NCBI GenBank assembly: GCA_009746045.1
Contig: RPFO01000026.1
Span: 1,530,150-1,594,149, forward strand
DNA from: Mesostigma viride
Lineage: Eukaryota > Streptophyta > Mesostigmatophyceae > Mesostigmatales > Mesostigmataceae
DNA: 64,000 bases
Direction: 5' to 3'
Shown here piece by piece: positions 43,496 to 54,429 of the stretch. Position 1 is the stretch's first letter. Each line of letters opens with the position of its first letter. Below the pieces are notes generated by a model. The model was not told the origin of the DNA. It searched no databases and saw only the letters and a list, made by a program, of their open reading frames with translations. The position numbers and the translations under genes were made by a program.

Positions 43496-44044
43496 TAGTA
43501 GCACATATTCCTTGATGGGTGGTGGAGTGGAGAGAGCCGCGTAATCGGACTATCCTAACGCTAATCTATCTAGTCTATCGAAAAATCCTAACTACCCTAC
43601 TCATCAAAACGCCTCCTCCTCTTGGGGGGAGGTGGCTTGCCCACAGGGTCGGGCGTGTGAGCCTTGACAATCTTCTGCGCCACCGCGTCTTGTTTTGCAT
43701 GGCAGTCCAAAGAAGGGAGAGAGAGTGGATTAAAGTAAAAATTAAATTAACCCCTAAATGGGCAGAAATACTGCCGATGCATCGGCTGTAACTTCACAAT
43801 TTTGCAAACCAGATGCCATCCAACCCACCCATATCCAATGGCTGTCCTTGGGGGCCAAGCATGTCCATGAGTTGCCCTTCGGGTTGGTATATCACAACCT
43901 TACATATATATTAAAAATATAATTACTTACAGCAGAGTGAAATCACTCAAACCAAAGCAAACGCCCAGCTATAAACCTATATACAGAGCCATGTCAAAGC
44001 TCTATACTACGATAAGACCAATGGAAACGCCTAACGGGAGGAAC

Positions 44045-45180
44045 CTAATAGCCCTGCTGCACCGCAAAATCAGCCCGCGTACGGCGGAGCATGATGTCAG
44101 CCATGGCCCGAGTCAGCGCCACCGACAAGCGCTGACGCCAATATGACGTCCAGGTCCGCGCCGACCATGGGGCCCGCTGGCCCTCCAGGTCCAGCCGGTC
44201 CTCCCGGAGCCGGCAACACTCCTTGAAGAAGGCGGAGGTCAGGGGCCCCATGGCCCCAAACTCCTCCAGGACAAAGGGCACCACACGATGGTGCCCGACG
44301 TCGCCGTAGGCCAGGAGCTTGGCCCGCTCCGCCCGGTCCGCCGTGTAACCTGCCGTGAGGGAGGCCCCAGCCACGTGGCTAAGAGCCAAGGGCCGCGCCA
44401 CCGAAACGTCAATAAGCAGATGCCGGCCACCCCCCTCAAAGTCCAGCACCACGATGTCAGGCCGGTGGTTGGGGGAATAGAAGGCAGCGCCATCCGCATC
44501 CTCGGACCGGATGTTCGCGTGGGGGAAAACCGACCGAATCATGGCGAGCACCACCGTCAGGAGGACAGTGTGCAAATACAAATACCAATTCTGATTCTGT
44601 TGGCCCCCCATGCAGGCAAGGTAGTGAGTCCCCGTGGGATCCAGCGGCTGCCCACAGCTACCACAAGGCCGCCCGGCCGGAACAAGAGGCTGCGGGGCAA
44701 ATAGCTGGTGCCGGAGCGCCACCGAGTAGTGGCTGGGAGCCAAGGCGAATGGGGGGGCCATGGGAAGAGCACGAAGGTACGCCGAGCCCACACTCCGCAA
44801 GGAAAGCGAGAACAGCCACGCACGTCCCTGGGCGTTGAGGTCCGCGAAAAGAGCAATCCAATCAGCCGTGTGCAGAATACCCGCGTAGGTTTTCTGGTGT
44901 TTATCGATGACGCGAGCAGGGAATGCGGCGGGAGATTGAACGGAGGCGACCGAGGGAGTGCCGCGAGGGAGGTGGCGCTGTACCGCCTGAGCGGCACGGA
45001 CGGGAGAACAGGCCTGCTGGATCTCAGCATAGGCCTCCTGGATGGCGGTGACGAAGGGCAAAGGGCTGCTGGGGTCCAGGAGGTCAGGCGCTGCCGTTGC
45101 CAAAAGGGGCAGGAGCCGGCAGCTTTCCGCCCACGACTGAGCGACGGAGCCCAAAAAGCTGCTGGGGCCAGCCGGGCGGC
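44045..45180 (-). other. CCHC knuckle and restriction-like endonuclease domain
   Basis: Within the frame 45415-44045: CGSCGQPLDPTGTHYLAC (zinc knuckle) near 44630-44680, then RPDIVVLDFEGGGRHLLIDV near 44410-44475, where PD and the later D form the PD-(D/E)xK core. R2-type enzymes use this domain to nick the target. It is continuous through 1371 bp. Confidence 0.82.
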
Positions 45181-45599
45181 ACGAGTCAGACCGCAGCCAC
45201 CCATCCGTGCAGGCAGGGAGGCAATGCGAATAGCATGTGGCGGGAGGTCGGGGCCCGGGACCAGCTGCGCCAAGGCCGACTGGATGCGTTCGTCGTGGCC
45301 CTCGGCGGCCAGCCGGACCTGAGCGGAAGAGCGCCCCGGAGCCAGTGAACGACGCGAGGGTGAGCGCAAAACCACAGAAGCAGACCCTTGGTCTGCGAAT
45401 CATGAAGGCGCGCAATCAAGGGCAGTACCTCAGTGCGTGCCTCGAGGGCGGCCCGCAGAGCATCGATGACAAACGCGGGGTCGCCAACCGGAACGCCGAG
45501 GACATCCAACCCATGGAGGCGCTCGTCCCGGCCCAAGAGCTGGGGCGGAAAGCCGGAGCAATCACCTTGGGGCGAGTACACCGCGCACTTGGCAGGGTC

Positions 45600-46215
45600 A
45601 ACTGGAGGTTGATGTCGGCCACCGCGGTCTGCAGTGCCAGCAGAGCCGCGGTGGTGTCCGGCACAGGGCCCAGAAGGTAGATATCATCCAAGTAGGCCTG
45701 AATAGCGACCGCCGGGTGGGCAGCATGGACCGCTTGGAGGCAACCCTGGAGGGGGGCGGCAAAGTACAGGGGTCCCAGGGGGTCCCCTTGCTGGGTGCCC
45801 GACCGCGACAGCAGGCCGCCGCGAGTGCCGTCCTCCATGATGTGAACCAGTTGGCCGGGCTGGCCGTAGCACACGGCTGTCCAAGCGTACAAGTCCTCGA
45901 AGGACTCCATGACGGCCGCAAACATGCTGGCGCGGGACAGACTGTTGAACGCGTTGTGGCAGTCGACCTTGACGACAGCGTGGGTGGGGTGGGCCTCGAG
46001 GTAGGCCTGCACCGAATGGATGAGGATATCCGCCCCGCCTGGAGTCGTCACCCCCAGCTGGGCCGCCACCGAGGTCTCACCCGCTGCGAGGGGCGGGCAG
46101 AAAAAGGCACGGAGCTCGGGCGCCTTTTGGCGGCAGATCACTTTGCCCACGAGCTTGCGGAGCACCTCACCGCAGGCGATCGGGCGCACCTTGCCCTCGG
46201 GGGGGGCAAGACACC
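45600..46215 (-). other. Reverse transcriptase domain
   Basis: Read on the minus strand: GKVRPIACGEVLRKLVGK (motif 1/2, about 46140-46195), VVKVDCHNAFNSLSR (motif A, about 45935-45978), SGTQQGDPLGPLYF (motif B, about 45760-45805) and AYLDDIYLLG (motif C, about 45667-45697). All catalytic aspartates are present. The GxQQGDPLGP form of motif B is typical of the RLE clades rather than L1 or RTE. Confidence 0.88.
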
Positions 46216-47632
46216 CTTGAGCAGAGCGAGGAGGCGAGCGCCCGCTAACCACTCGCGCGCAGCGGGAGGAACGCGACCAGCCGCCAGGTCAATGAGGGTG
46301 TCAAAGAGAATGTCCTCGCCCCCATGCCCCACCAGGACCTCCAAGTGCTCGTAGCGCCAGCCCGACGGCCCGGTAGAGGAAGCCCGCGGGACCGCACGCA
46401 TCACCTCCAGGAAGCAGTCGCGGTCCAGCCGGAGGGGGGCCGGCAGGGGGTCCGGCACGGGCAGCTGGAATCCGGGCTCCGCAGGGTGAAGAGCCTCCAA
46501 GGCCGCCAGGGTAGCCGCATTGGCGGGGGCCAGCTTGGCCATTTCCAAGCGGGTCATGGCCCGGCTGAGCTGCCCCTCGCGGACGAGGCGGATGACGTCG
46601 GCGGCCACCCGCTCGAAGTTGACCTCCCCCGACAGCCGGGCCGTGCGCGGGGGCGGCACGCCAAACAGCCCCTCCCAGTCCCCCTGCAGAAAGCGTCGGC
46701 AACGGGCAATAACCGCACCCTGGAGGCCGCGCACACCACGCCCGAGAGGGGTGAGGAGCAGGCGGGGGGTCACCATGTGCAGTTTAAAGCCCAGCGGGTC
46801 GTCCGGAGCGGCGTGCATGCGCCGGAGAGAAACGATTGCACATTGCGCGAAAAGGCTACGCGCGCGGTGGGGGAGGTCGGTCAGGGTAGACGTCGGGTTG
46901 ATGGCGCATGCATCCCAGGGAACCGTGTCAAGCCAACGCCAACTGGCCGAGTAGTCGGGCGGCGGGGGCTGGGAGCCGGTGGGAGCCGAGGCGGGAGGGG
47001 GGAGGGGGCCGGGACTGCTGGCCGGTTGAGGGGCCGTTGAGCAACACAGGCGCGCGCGTGCTGAGCGCGCCCGTGAATGGAGTACACCCGCTGGCAGTGA
47101 GCTTCCGGGCACCGGTAACAGCTCATGGCCTGCAGATCCGCCGCGCCGAGATCGGGGTGCACAGCGCGAAGGTGCTGGCAGAGGAGGTTACGGTTGTGGA
47201 ACACACCAGCACACGGGGACCCCGTGGGAAGCAGCACGGCACACCGGTGAAGGCCGTCGGCGGGCGCTGAGTGGCGGGGAGCGGCGCCAGCAAAGGCAGG
47301 ACGTGGGGCCTGCGGCGTCTCCCCAGCCGGGCCGGCAGGCGCGCGCACCACGACCCGACCAGCGCCCGGCAGCCCGCCGGGGCCACGGAGGAGGCAGTGC
47401 CCACCGGGGAGACCCCCAGCGGAGGGGGATCGAGAACGCCGGCGCCCCTCCCAGGGGGACTCGCCAGCGCGCCCGCGACCACCCCAGGCCCCGGCAACGA
47501 GGCCGGGGGCGGCGGCCGAGGGGTCGGGGAGGCAGCTGGCCCCGGGGCCCGGTGGGGACCCGGCAGGGGACCCAGCGAGACCGGGGGCGGGCCGAGAGGA
47601 AGCGCAGTCCCAGGGGGCGGCACAACAGCCCG

Positions 47633-47761
47633 GCACAACGGGCAGCGCGGCACGGAGTGGAGCAAGCTGCGCGCGATGCACGCTTGATGGAATGTGTGGC
47701 CGCACGCGGGCAGGCGACACAAGCCATCCCCCGGCCGGAAGGGCTCAAGGCAGATGGCACA
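47633..47761 (-). other. RING-H2 finger in the RLE LINE
   Basis: C-x2-C-x15-C-x1-H-x2-H-x2-C-x11-C-x2-C, with CAICLEPF at the start and CPLC at the end, fits RING-H2 perfectly. Such domains usually recruit ubiquitin-conjugating enzymes. C2H2-type fingers follow (HLRAVHP at about 47150-47200 and CYRCPEAHC at about 47085-47130), as in R2-like N-termini that bind target DNA. Confidence 0.8.
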
Positions 47762-48918
47762 GGAGCCCGACTCGGGGTCGTCCCCCTCCAGAAGGGACCG
47801 GACATGAGGGGGGGCGGGTCCCAGCCGGCCTCCCAGCAACCCGGGAGAGCAGCAATCTGGGCGCGCGAGAGGATGCCGACCGGTTGGTCAGCCGCGGGGT
47901 GCCATTCGTGCGGGATGCCTGCCAACTCCAGGATGTCGTGGAGGAAGGCAGAAACAGGCGTCCCCGCGGTTAGGGGCTGGGCGCGCCCGGCCGAGTCCAC
48001 CAAGATGGCCTGGCCGCCCTGAACCGCGATGGGGGCCCCGAACTCCACACGCAGCATGGCGGCCTGCGCCAGGCTGAGGGAGGTGATGAGAAAGCCCCCA
48101 CTGGCAACCGGGCCGGGAGGCGGGGCCTGGGCGTCCAAGAAGAGGCGAAGCTGCCGCGGGGACATGAGGCCCAGGTCGGCGCCGCCCGCGAGGTAGGCCG
48201 CCCGCACCGAGACCTGTGCGTCTCGAGCCACCGCCGTGACGAACTCGACCACCTCCTGACCCACCCGCTCGTCCAGGGAAAGCAGCTCTTCCTGCCGGGC
48301 GGCCGGGAGATGCCACGGCAGCCGGCAGCCGGCGTGATATCCTTCCAAGACATACCCCCAAAGAGTCGAGGCCGTCACCGGGGGGCGGCGGAAAGAAATG
48401 TCGCCCGCACCTGCGCAACTAGGGCCAGGAAGGCCGGGGGCCTAGGGAGCGAGGGGAAGGCGGCCTGGAACCCGACCGCGTCCAGCAACAAAGGGCAGTA
48501 CGCCCAAGAAAAGGTGGCGCGGCCCACCACGCCGACAATGTGCGAGGGCGGCCACGAGGTGAACGCGTGGGCCCGGGGGCCGCCGTCCCACGCGGCAAGG
48601 ACGGGGGTGGCGGCTGGGTGGCCAACCGCGGCCGGGGGAAGGGAGGCCAGAGCGTCGGGGAGCGAGGGGCCGGGGGCGGGCGCCGGGGTCGCCAGGCCCG
48701 CCGGGGGTCGGCCGGGCCAGCCCAGGCGACAGCGCCGCGCCCCCGTCGGCGGGGCCAGGCGACGGGTGGGGCCCCGGGGCCGAGGGCGCCAGGGCCCGAG
48801 CAACGGCGGCCCCATCGGGCAGGCCACGGCCCGCCCCGAGGGCCTCGGCAGGGGGGCACACGGGGCAGGGGGCCGGAGCACCCAGCGGGGAGGGCAGCCC
48901 GGGGGCCCGCCGGGGGGG

Positions 48919-49053
48919 ACAGCGCGGGCACGTCCAGGAGCCCGGCGGGACCCGGTAGAGCCGGGGAGTAAGACACTGCAAGTGCCACCCGGAATTGCAA
49001 GCATCACAAACTAACATGTGGTGCCCGCGGTGCCCGCTCCGGCAGACCTCGCA
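48919..49053 (-). other. PHD finger in the RLE LINE
   Basis: Numbering from the ATG at 49206: C52, C55, C67, C70, H75, C78, C93, C96, with the conserved W two residues before the last pair (SWTCPRC). This is a complete C4HC3 PHD signature. PHD fingers read histone H3 tails, so the domain could direct the element to a chromatin state. Confidence 0.82.
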
Positions 49054-49314
49054 GACCAAGGAGGGGGAGACCGGGGCGCCCGAGCCCCCCGCAGCCGGGT
49101 CGCCCACCTCCGCAAGAAGGGCCGCAAGCCGAGAGGACCGCCGAGGCGCCAACCGGGGAGCGGGGGAGCCGTTGGGCGAAGGGGGTCGTGGGTCGTCCAT
49201 GAACAATCAGGGCAGGCGTGGCAGCCACCGAGGGGGGGGGCGGGGGGTGTGGGGGGCGGAGCCCCCCACGCGGGGGGTTTGGGGGGCGGCAGCCCCCCAA
49301 CGCGCTGCGGTCGC

Positions 49315-51393
49315 GGTACCGCCTGCCGTCCGGCACTTTGAAGCCCGCCGGTGCTATAATTCCTATCGTCCACGCATGTTTTCCCCTGCCTCAAACCGCA
49401 CGTTGCATTTAAATCTGGAGCCCAAAATTCACTGAAAACGTGTGCCAGCCGGTAGCAAACTGGGCCAAGCTGCCACGGAATGGTGGTACCGCCTGCCGTC
49501 CGGCACTTTGAAGCCCGCCGGTGCTATAATTCCTATCGTCCACGCATGTTTTCCCCTGCCTCAAACCGCACGTTGCATTTAAATCTGGAGCCCAAAATTC
49601 ACTGAAAACGTGTGCCAGCCGGTAGCAAACTGGGCCAAGCTGCCACGGAATGGTGGTACCGCCTGCCGTCCGGCACTTTGAAGCCCGCCGGTGCTATAAT
49701 TCCTATCGTCCACGCATGTTTTCCCCTGCCTCAAACCGCACGTTGCATTTAAATCTGGAGCCCAAAATTCACTGAAAACGTGTGCCAGCCGGTAGCAAAC
49801 TGGGCCAAGCTGCCACGGAATGGTGGTACCGCCTGCCGTCCGGCACTTTGAAGCCCGCCGGTGCTATAATTCCTATCGTCCACGCATGTTTTCCCCTGCC
49901 TCAAACCGCACGTTGCATTTAAATCTGGAGCCCAAAATTCACTGAAAACGTGTGCCAGCCGGTAGCAAACTGGGCCAAGCTGCCACGGAATGGTGGTACC
50001 GCCTGCCGTCCGGCACTTTGAAGCCCGCCGGTGCTATAATTCCTATCGTCCACGCATGTTTTCCCCTGCCTCAAACCGCACGTTGCATTTAAATCTGGAG
50101 CCCAAAATTCACTGAAAACGTGTGCCAGCCGGTAGCAAACTGGGCCAAGCTGCCACGGAATGGTGGTACCGCCTGCCGTCCGGCACTTTGAAGCCCGCCG
50201 GTGCTATAATTCCTATCGTCCACGCATGTTTTCCCCTGCCTCAAACCGCACGTTGCATTTAAATCTGGAGCCCAAAATTCACTGAAAACGTGTGCCAGCC
50301 GGTAGCAAACTGGGCCAAGCTGCCACGGAATGGTGGTACCGCCTGCCGTCCGGCACTTTGAAGCCCGCCGGTGCTATAATTCCTATCGTCCACGCATGTT
50401 TTCCCCTGCCTCAAACCGCACGTTGCATTTAAATCTGGAGCCCAAAATTCACTGAAAACGTGTGCCAGCCGGTAGCAAACTGGGCCAAGCTGCCACGGAA
50501 TGGTGGTACCGCCTGCCGTCCGGCACTTTGAAGCCCGCCGGTGCTATAATTCCTATCGTCCACGCATGTTTTCCCCTGCCTCAAACCGCACGTTGCATTT
50601 AAATCTGGAGCCCAAAATTCACTGAAAACGTGTGCCAGCCGGTAGCAAACTGGGCCAAGCTGCCACGGAATGGTGGTACCGCCTGCCGTCCGGCACTTTG
50701 AAGCCCGCCGGTGCTATAATTCCTATCGTCCACGCATGTTTTCCCCTGCCTCAAACCGCACGTTGCATTTAAATCTGGAGCCCAAAATTCACTGAAAACG
50801 TGTGCCAGCCGGTAGCAAACTGGGCCAAGCTGCCACGGAATGGTGGTACCGCCTGCCGTCCGGCACTTTGAAGCCCGCCGGTGCTATAATTCCTATCGTC
50901 CACGCATGTTTTCCCCTGCCTCAAACCGCACGTTGCATTTAAATCTGGAGCCCAAAATTCACTGAAAACGTGTGCCAGCCGGTAGCAAACTGGGCCAAGC
51001 TGCCACGGAATGGTGGTACCGCCTGCCGTCCGGCACTTTGAAGCCCGCCGGTGCTATAATTCCTATCGTCCACGCATGTTTTCCCCTGCCTCAAACCGCA
51101 CGTTGCATTTAAATCTGGAGCCCAAAATTCACTGAAAACGTGTGCCAGCCGGTAGCAAACTGGGCCAAGCTGCCACGGAATGGTGGTACCGCCTGCCGTC
51201 CGGCACTTTGAAGCCCGCCGGTGCTATAATTCCTATCGTCCACGCATGTTTTCCCCTGCCTCAAACCGCACGTTGCATTTAAATCTGGAGCCCAAAATTC
51301 ACTGAAAACGTGTGCCAGCCGGTAGCAAACTGGGCCAAGCTGCCACGGAATGGTGGTACCGCCTGCCGTCCGGCACTTTGAAGCCCGCCGGTT
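49315..51393 (-). repeat. 170-bp tandem array, 12.2 monomers
   Basis: Units start with GGTACC at 49315 and every 170 bp up to 51355; the last is partial. By eye all copies are identical. Each contains GTGCTATAATTCC and ATTTAAAT. The array lies between the leader of the RLE LINE and its 5' target duplication, so it belongs to the element and not to the host. Position and form resemble the promoter monomers of mouse L1. Confidence 0.9.
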
Positions 51394-52954
51394 GAAACCC
51401 TTACATATATGCAGGGTAGGCCATGTATAACTGCCGTCAAAGTCAGGGGGGTCAAGACGAGCGTTTTCATTTTTGGTAGAATGTGCATTGTGAATTATGT
51501 TATGAGAGCTAGGCACCTACCACTTCAGGGATGATAAACAATTAGTTGCTGAACAGTTTGAGCCATTGGGGTCATCATTTGGGTGGGTATACCAGCAGTT
51601 ACACCCAGTACAGCCCATAGGGGTACCGGTGGTAAAAAGCAACCAAGGGGGTAGGGGTGGGCATACTACCTACTAATACCTACTAATATGGCCCCCAACC
51701 ATGCCACACAATACATTTCCCTTCCACAATGATGGGGAAACATAACTGCATCATCACACTGCCCTTACATGGCACCTATGTGCAGGTGCCACCTTGTCCA
51801 TGCACGTAGGTAACGTGGTACGGATACCCTACGCAAGGCATGCATTCTAGGAGGCAGCCACCAACAAACTAGTGATTTTAAGCCTATTTCAGCCTGCCCT
51901 AGCAAGGATAAACTAGGCCTAAGCTGCTATAGCTTGCCAGGTGATGGCCAGCACACCTGGTGGCACATGCTGACAATGGGAAGCTTCTACTCACCGGTTA
52001 CATGCTTGATGATGCCACAGAGACCAGCCAACTGCCTCACACTCATGCAATATGTGTGTGGGAAATGTATAACAAACATATATGGAGGTATTCAAACCCA
52101 TACAGACTCTAAAACTTATCACCATCACCCTGTGGCAGGTCAACTGACTGGTGGAAGCATCTAAGAAGGGTGTTTTAGAAAGGGGCCAGGCCAGGGTCAA
52201 GAAAGAGCATGAATAATGCAAAAAGAATGTGCTACACAAGCTAGAACGTATATATGAACGTCAAACATCGATAGGAAAACGATGCTTAAGCTTTACCAGG
52301 CATGGATGGCGTTACCTTGGCCCAGGCGGTGGCCGCAAAATGGCGCATTTCGGCACGCCAAAGTTGTGCAGCATGGTCGCTGGATTCGGCGATTTCTGGC
52401 CACCCTTGCACGTTTACGACTACTATGTATCATAAAAAGTACAAAGAAACCAATATATCCTTTAAAATACGCCGGAAAGGTATTGCTGTCAACGTTTCTA
52501 TCGTCCGGCCTGATCGCAGTTTTTTCCAGCAAGAACGCTGCCGACACCTATCAAATGGCATTCCCGCGAACCAAAAATTGGCCTGTATCATCTTTAGGAC
52601 GTATAAAATCAATTTCCTGAGTTTGGTCAGAAAATTCGAACGAAAACGTAAATGCCATGCGTGGGCGCAAGCCGCCATGGCCAGGTCGTCGTTTTCCGGA
52701 ATGCACGTTGTACGCGAAAAAGTACCCTGACCCCTTGTACTTTGACCGACCAGAACACCTCTATAACTTTGTCAGAAGTATGCAAACCCTAGTACCATGC
52801 TGTGAGGAAAATTATAAACTTTCGATCTTCTCAGCTAAACTTTTCCTAATTCTCAATAGTTTTCGCGGCATTTGGTCCCCCGAGAAGGGGCCGACGTGTC
52901 GGCTGTAACTCAGTTTTAGGCGGAAAATCGGCAGCCAGACCATTTAGGGGTTAA

Positions 52955-53518
52955 ATTATAACATGCCTCCGTGGGGAGGTCATGTAGCACATATTTCATG
53001 ATGGATGGGGTGGAGGAAGCCGCGTGATCGAACGATCCTAACTCTATCTAGAAAATCCTGACTGCACTACTCATCAAAACGCCTCCTCCGCTTGGGGGGG
53101 GGTGGCTGAGAGAGAGTGGATGCGGTATTGAAACTGGGCTGGGACCAGTAGGTCATCGATCCAGCAACATCTGTACGTAGTTCGTGACATGTTTCCCTAC
53201 CCTTTTGGGAATGCCCTTGGGGCCAGGCCGGCAGGTCAGAATGTGCCGCCCTGGCTGGCCAAGCCGCTGGGGGCCTGCCAGACCAAGGGCGGTGTCGACC
53301 TGGCTGGTGCGAGCAAGGTGTCCTACAAATGCTATCCTACGCTGTCTAATCTCGCTATCTAAGCTATGCTTCGCTATCTAATCTAAGCTATGCGTCAGCC
53401 TACCTATGGTATTGCACTGTTTGTATTGCACCCACAGTGTTGCGCCCCGGCCAGCATGCATGCACCGGCCATGCTGTGGAGAGAGCGCTCTGTGGTCTGC
53501 CCACTTGCGGCAGTGAGA
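52955..53518 (-). pseudogene. Second S-type LINE 3' portion
   Basis: The minus strand encodes a broken ORF2 C-terminus: RQRRIAFVGHLARTSQVDTA (about 53280-53340), then a stretch down to PKRRRRFDE-stop (about 53075-53105), then a 3' UTR with a CTCC-hairpin remnant (about 52970). It lacks the long (ATTTA)n tail of S. 53350-53518 has GCTATC repeats and no gene. Confidence 0.6.
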
Positions 53519-53735
53519 GAAGTAAGTAAGTAAGTAAGTAAGTAAGTATACTTGCGTGTCATGCGCAAAGGCATGCCACGGAGTATATACTATGCTAATC
53601 TCATTAGAAAAATAATTGCACAAAAGTTTAAACAAATATCGTCTGCATAATCCCCCAACCGTTAGGCACTAGATGGGGATGTAATCCTCATCCGAGCTGT
53701 CCTCTACTACGTACTGTAATGGCAGACGAGGCGGT
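53519..53735 (-). mobile_element. Second R-type LINE 3' fragment
   Basis: Starts with an (AAGT)n tail (53519-53547) and carries the SDEDYIPI-stop C-terminus (53669-53710) of the R/N family. A small insertion (TACGTACTG) has entered the coding part near 53707. Confidence 0.65.
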
Positions 53736-53888
53736 GTGAGAGAAGCTAGGGCGCCCTCCCTCCTCCTCACTGTGTATATAGGGTTGAACGTTCCTTTACT
53801 CTGTATTGGCACCCGTGTACGTGACGCAGTCACGTACGTGCTTATTATCATCATTATTATTATTATTACTACTACTATTATTATTAAA

Positions 53889-53919
<31 letters not shown>

Positions 53920-53930
53920 CCAGCTGATGC
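53736..53930 (+). repeat. LINE 3' end with hairpin and (ATT)n tail
   Basis: Matches 24807-24912 inverted. CGTGACGCAGTCACG hairpin at about 53818-53834 precedes an ATT/ATC microsatellite (53842-53920). In the other copy the same 3' end is followed by TTAATTAA. Confidence 0.6.
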
Positions 53931-54310
53931 CTTAGAATCATATAGCCATGGACATGTGTGCCTATGATGTGCCACACACCAGATGATGCCTCGCTTTATT
54001 TAGCTATGCTGTGCCCATGCAGAGAGCTACTCTCTGCTGAGAAACCATGCCCTAGCCATTGTTTAGCCATGATGATCTTCCACCCCATGCCGGGGCCTTC
54101 AAATGAGCTCTGATACATCATGGTGGTGCAGGTGCACCTTGTGCACCCAGAGCTTGTGTACTTTACGGCCCTACCCTTGCAGTAAGCAGCCTAGAATGTA
54201 TTACAAGCCATATGCCGGCCTCATCAGGGATATGTGCTACCTCAGGGGTTGTCTCCTTGACATCAACACCCGTGCACGGAGTTATGTTCTTAATTGATTA
54301 ATTAAGTATC
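53931..54310 (+). mobile_element. L: A-family 3' UTR fragment
   Basis: Matches 59655-60000 of copy B (CAGCTGATGCC, CTCTGCTGAGAA, CTAGAATGTATTA). The usual ACTCC-CAAC-GGAGT end is replaced by a longer segment with GTCTCCTTGACATC, and the tail is TTAATTGATTAATTAAGTAT. 54311-54419 shows no gene. Confidence 0.6.
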
Positions 54311-54429
54311 AAGGAGACATTAATTAACCAGCACAGGCCAGAAATCGGGAGAATCCGGACCATGGTAGCTCGAGCCTGCCGTTATCTAGTCCGCGTTTTC
54401 GAGTCGTTCAGGATGATGAATTAAGTATT

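Larger units (their letters stand above)
42867..43745 (-). mobile_element. LINE S: 3' end with a very long (ATTTA)n tail, interrupted by R
   Basis: Own sequence 42867-43178 and 43496-43745, minus strand. A degenerate ORF2 C-terminus ends with the basic motif PKRRRRFDE-stop (about 43595-43625), followed by the 3' UTR with a CTCC-CAAT-GGAG hairpin (about 43155) and about 265 bp of pentanucleotide repeats (42878-43143). A relative at 52955-53150 keeps the same end. Confidence 0.65.
44045..49206 (-). pseudogene. RLE LINE polyprotein with PHD, RING, RT and endonuclease, frameshifted
   Basis: The first ATG is at 49204-49206, about 110 bp after the last monomer; the stop is at 44045-44047. Domains are spread over at least five frames: 49206-48900 (PHD), about 48700-48380, 48378-47840 (unknown domain with LWGYVLEGYHAGCRLPWHLP and AFLHDILELAGIPHEWHPA), 47839-47633 (RING), about 47260-46880 (C2H2), 46880-46250 and 46190-45600 (RT), 45415-44045 (CCHC, endonuclease). 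Breaks fall in G/C homopolymers, so some may be assembly errors and the source gene may be one ORF of about 1700 codons. Family: RLE-bearing LINE (R2/NeSL-like), nuclear, target-primed reverse transcription. Confidence 0.78.
43910..51398 (-). mobile_element. Full-length RLE LINE, copy 1
   Basis: A 7489-bp element inserted in X' with CCTTACATATAT at 43898-43909 and 51399-51410. On the minus strand: twelve 170-bp monomers (5' UTR/promoter region), about 100 bp of G/C-rich leader, a coding region (49206 to 44045), and a 130-bp 3' UTR ending in TAATTATATTTTTAATA. Coding domains in order: PHD finger, unknown domain, RING-H2, C2H2 fingers, RT, CCHC, restriction-like endonuclease. The 12-bp duplication shows that a complete transcript was inserted. 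Confidence 0.85.
43751..52950 (+). mobile_element. X': TTAA-flanked element interrupted by the full-length RLE LINE
   Basis: Own sequence is 43751-43909 and 51399-52950, about 1.7 kb, the same length as X. Both ends read CCCCTAAATGG inverted and both are flanked by TTAA (43747-43750, 52951-52954), the target and duplication of piggyBac elements. The interior carries several small open frames without a recognised transposase (no DDD motif identified), so it is presumably non-autonomous. Confidence 0.72.

Noticed and set aside
46324-47040. 238-codon plus-strand frame across the LINE RT region
   Set aside because: Antisense shadow of the GC-rich RLE LINE coding strand.
49315-51393. CRISPR array
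   Set aside because: The units are contiguous 170-bp direct repeats without unique spacers, in eukaryotic DNA and within a LINE.
51109-51516. 135-codon minus-strand frame running through the last monomers
   Set aside because: It is translated satellite sequence; the repeat length of 170 is not a multiple of three, so no frame continues through the array.
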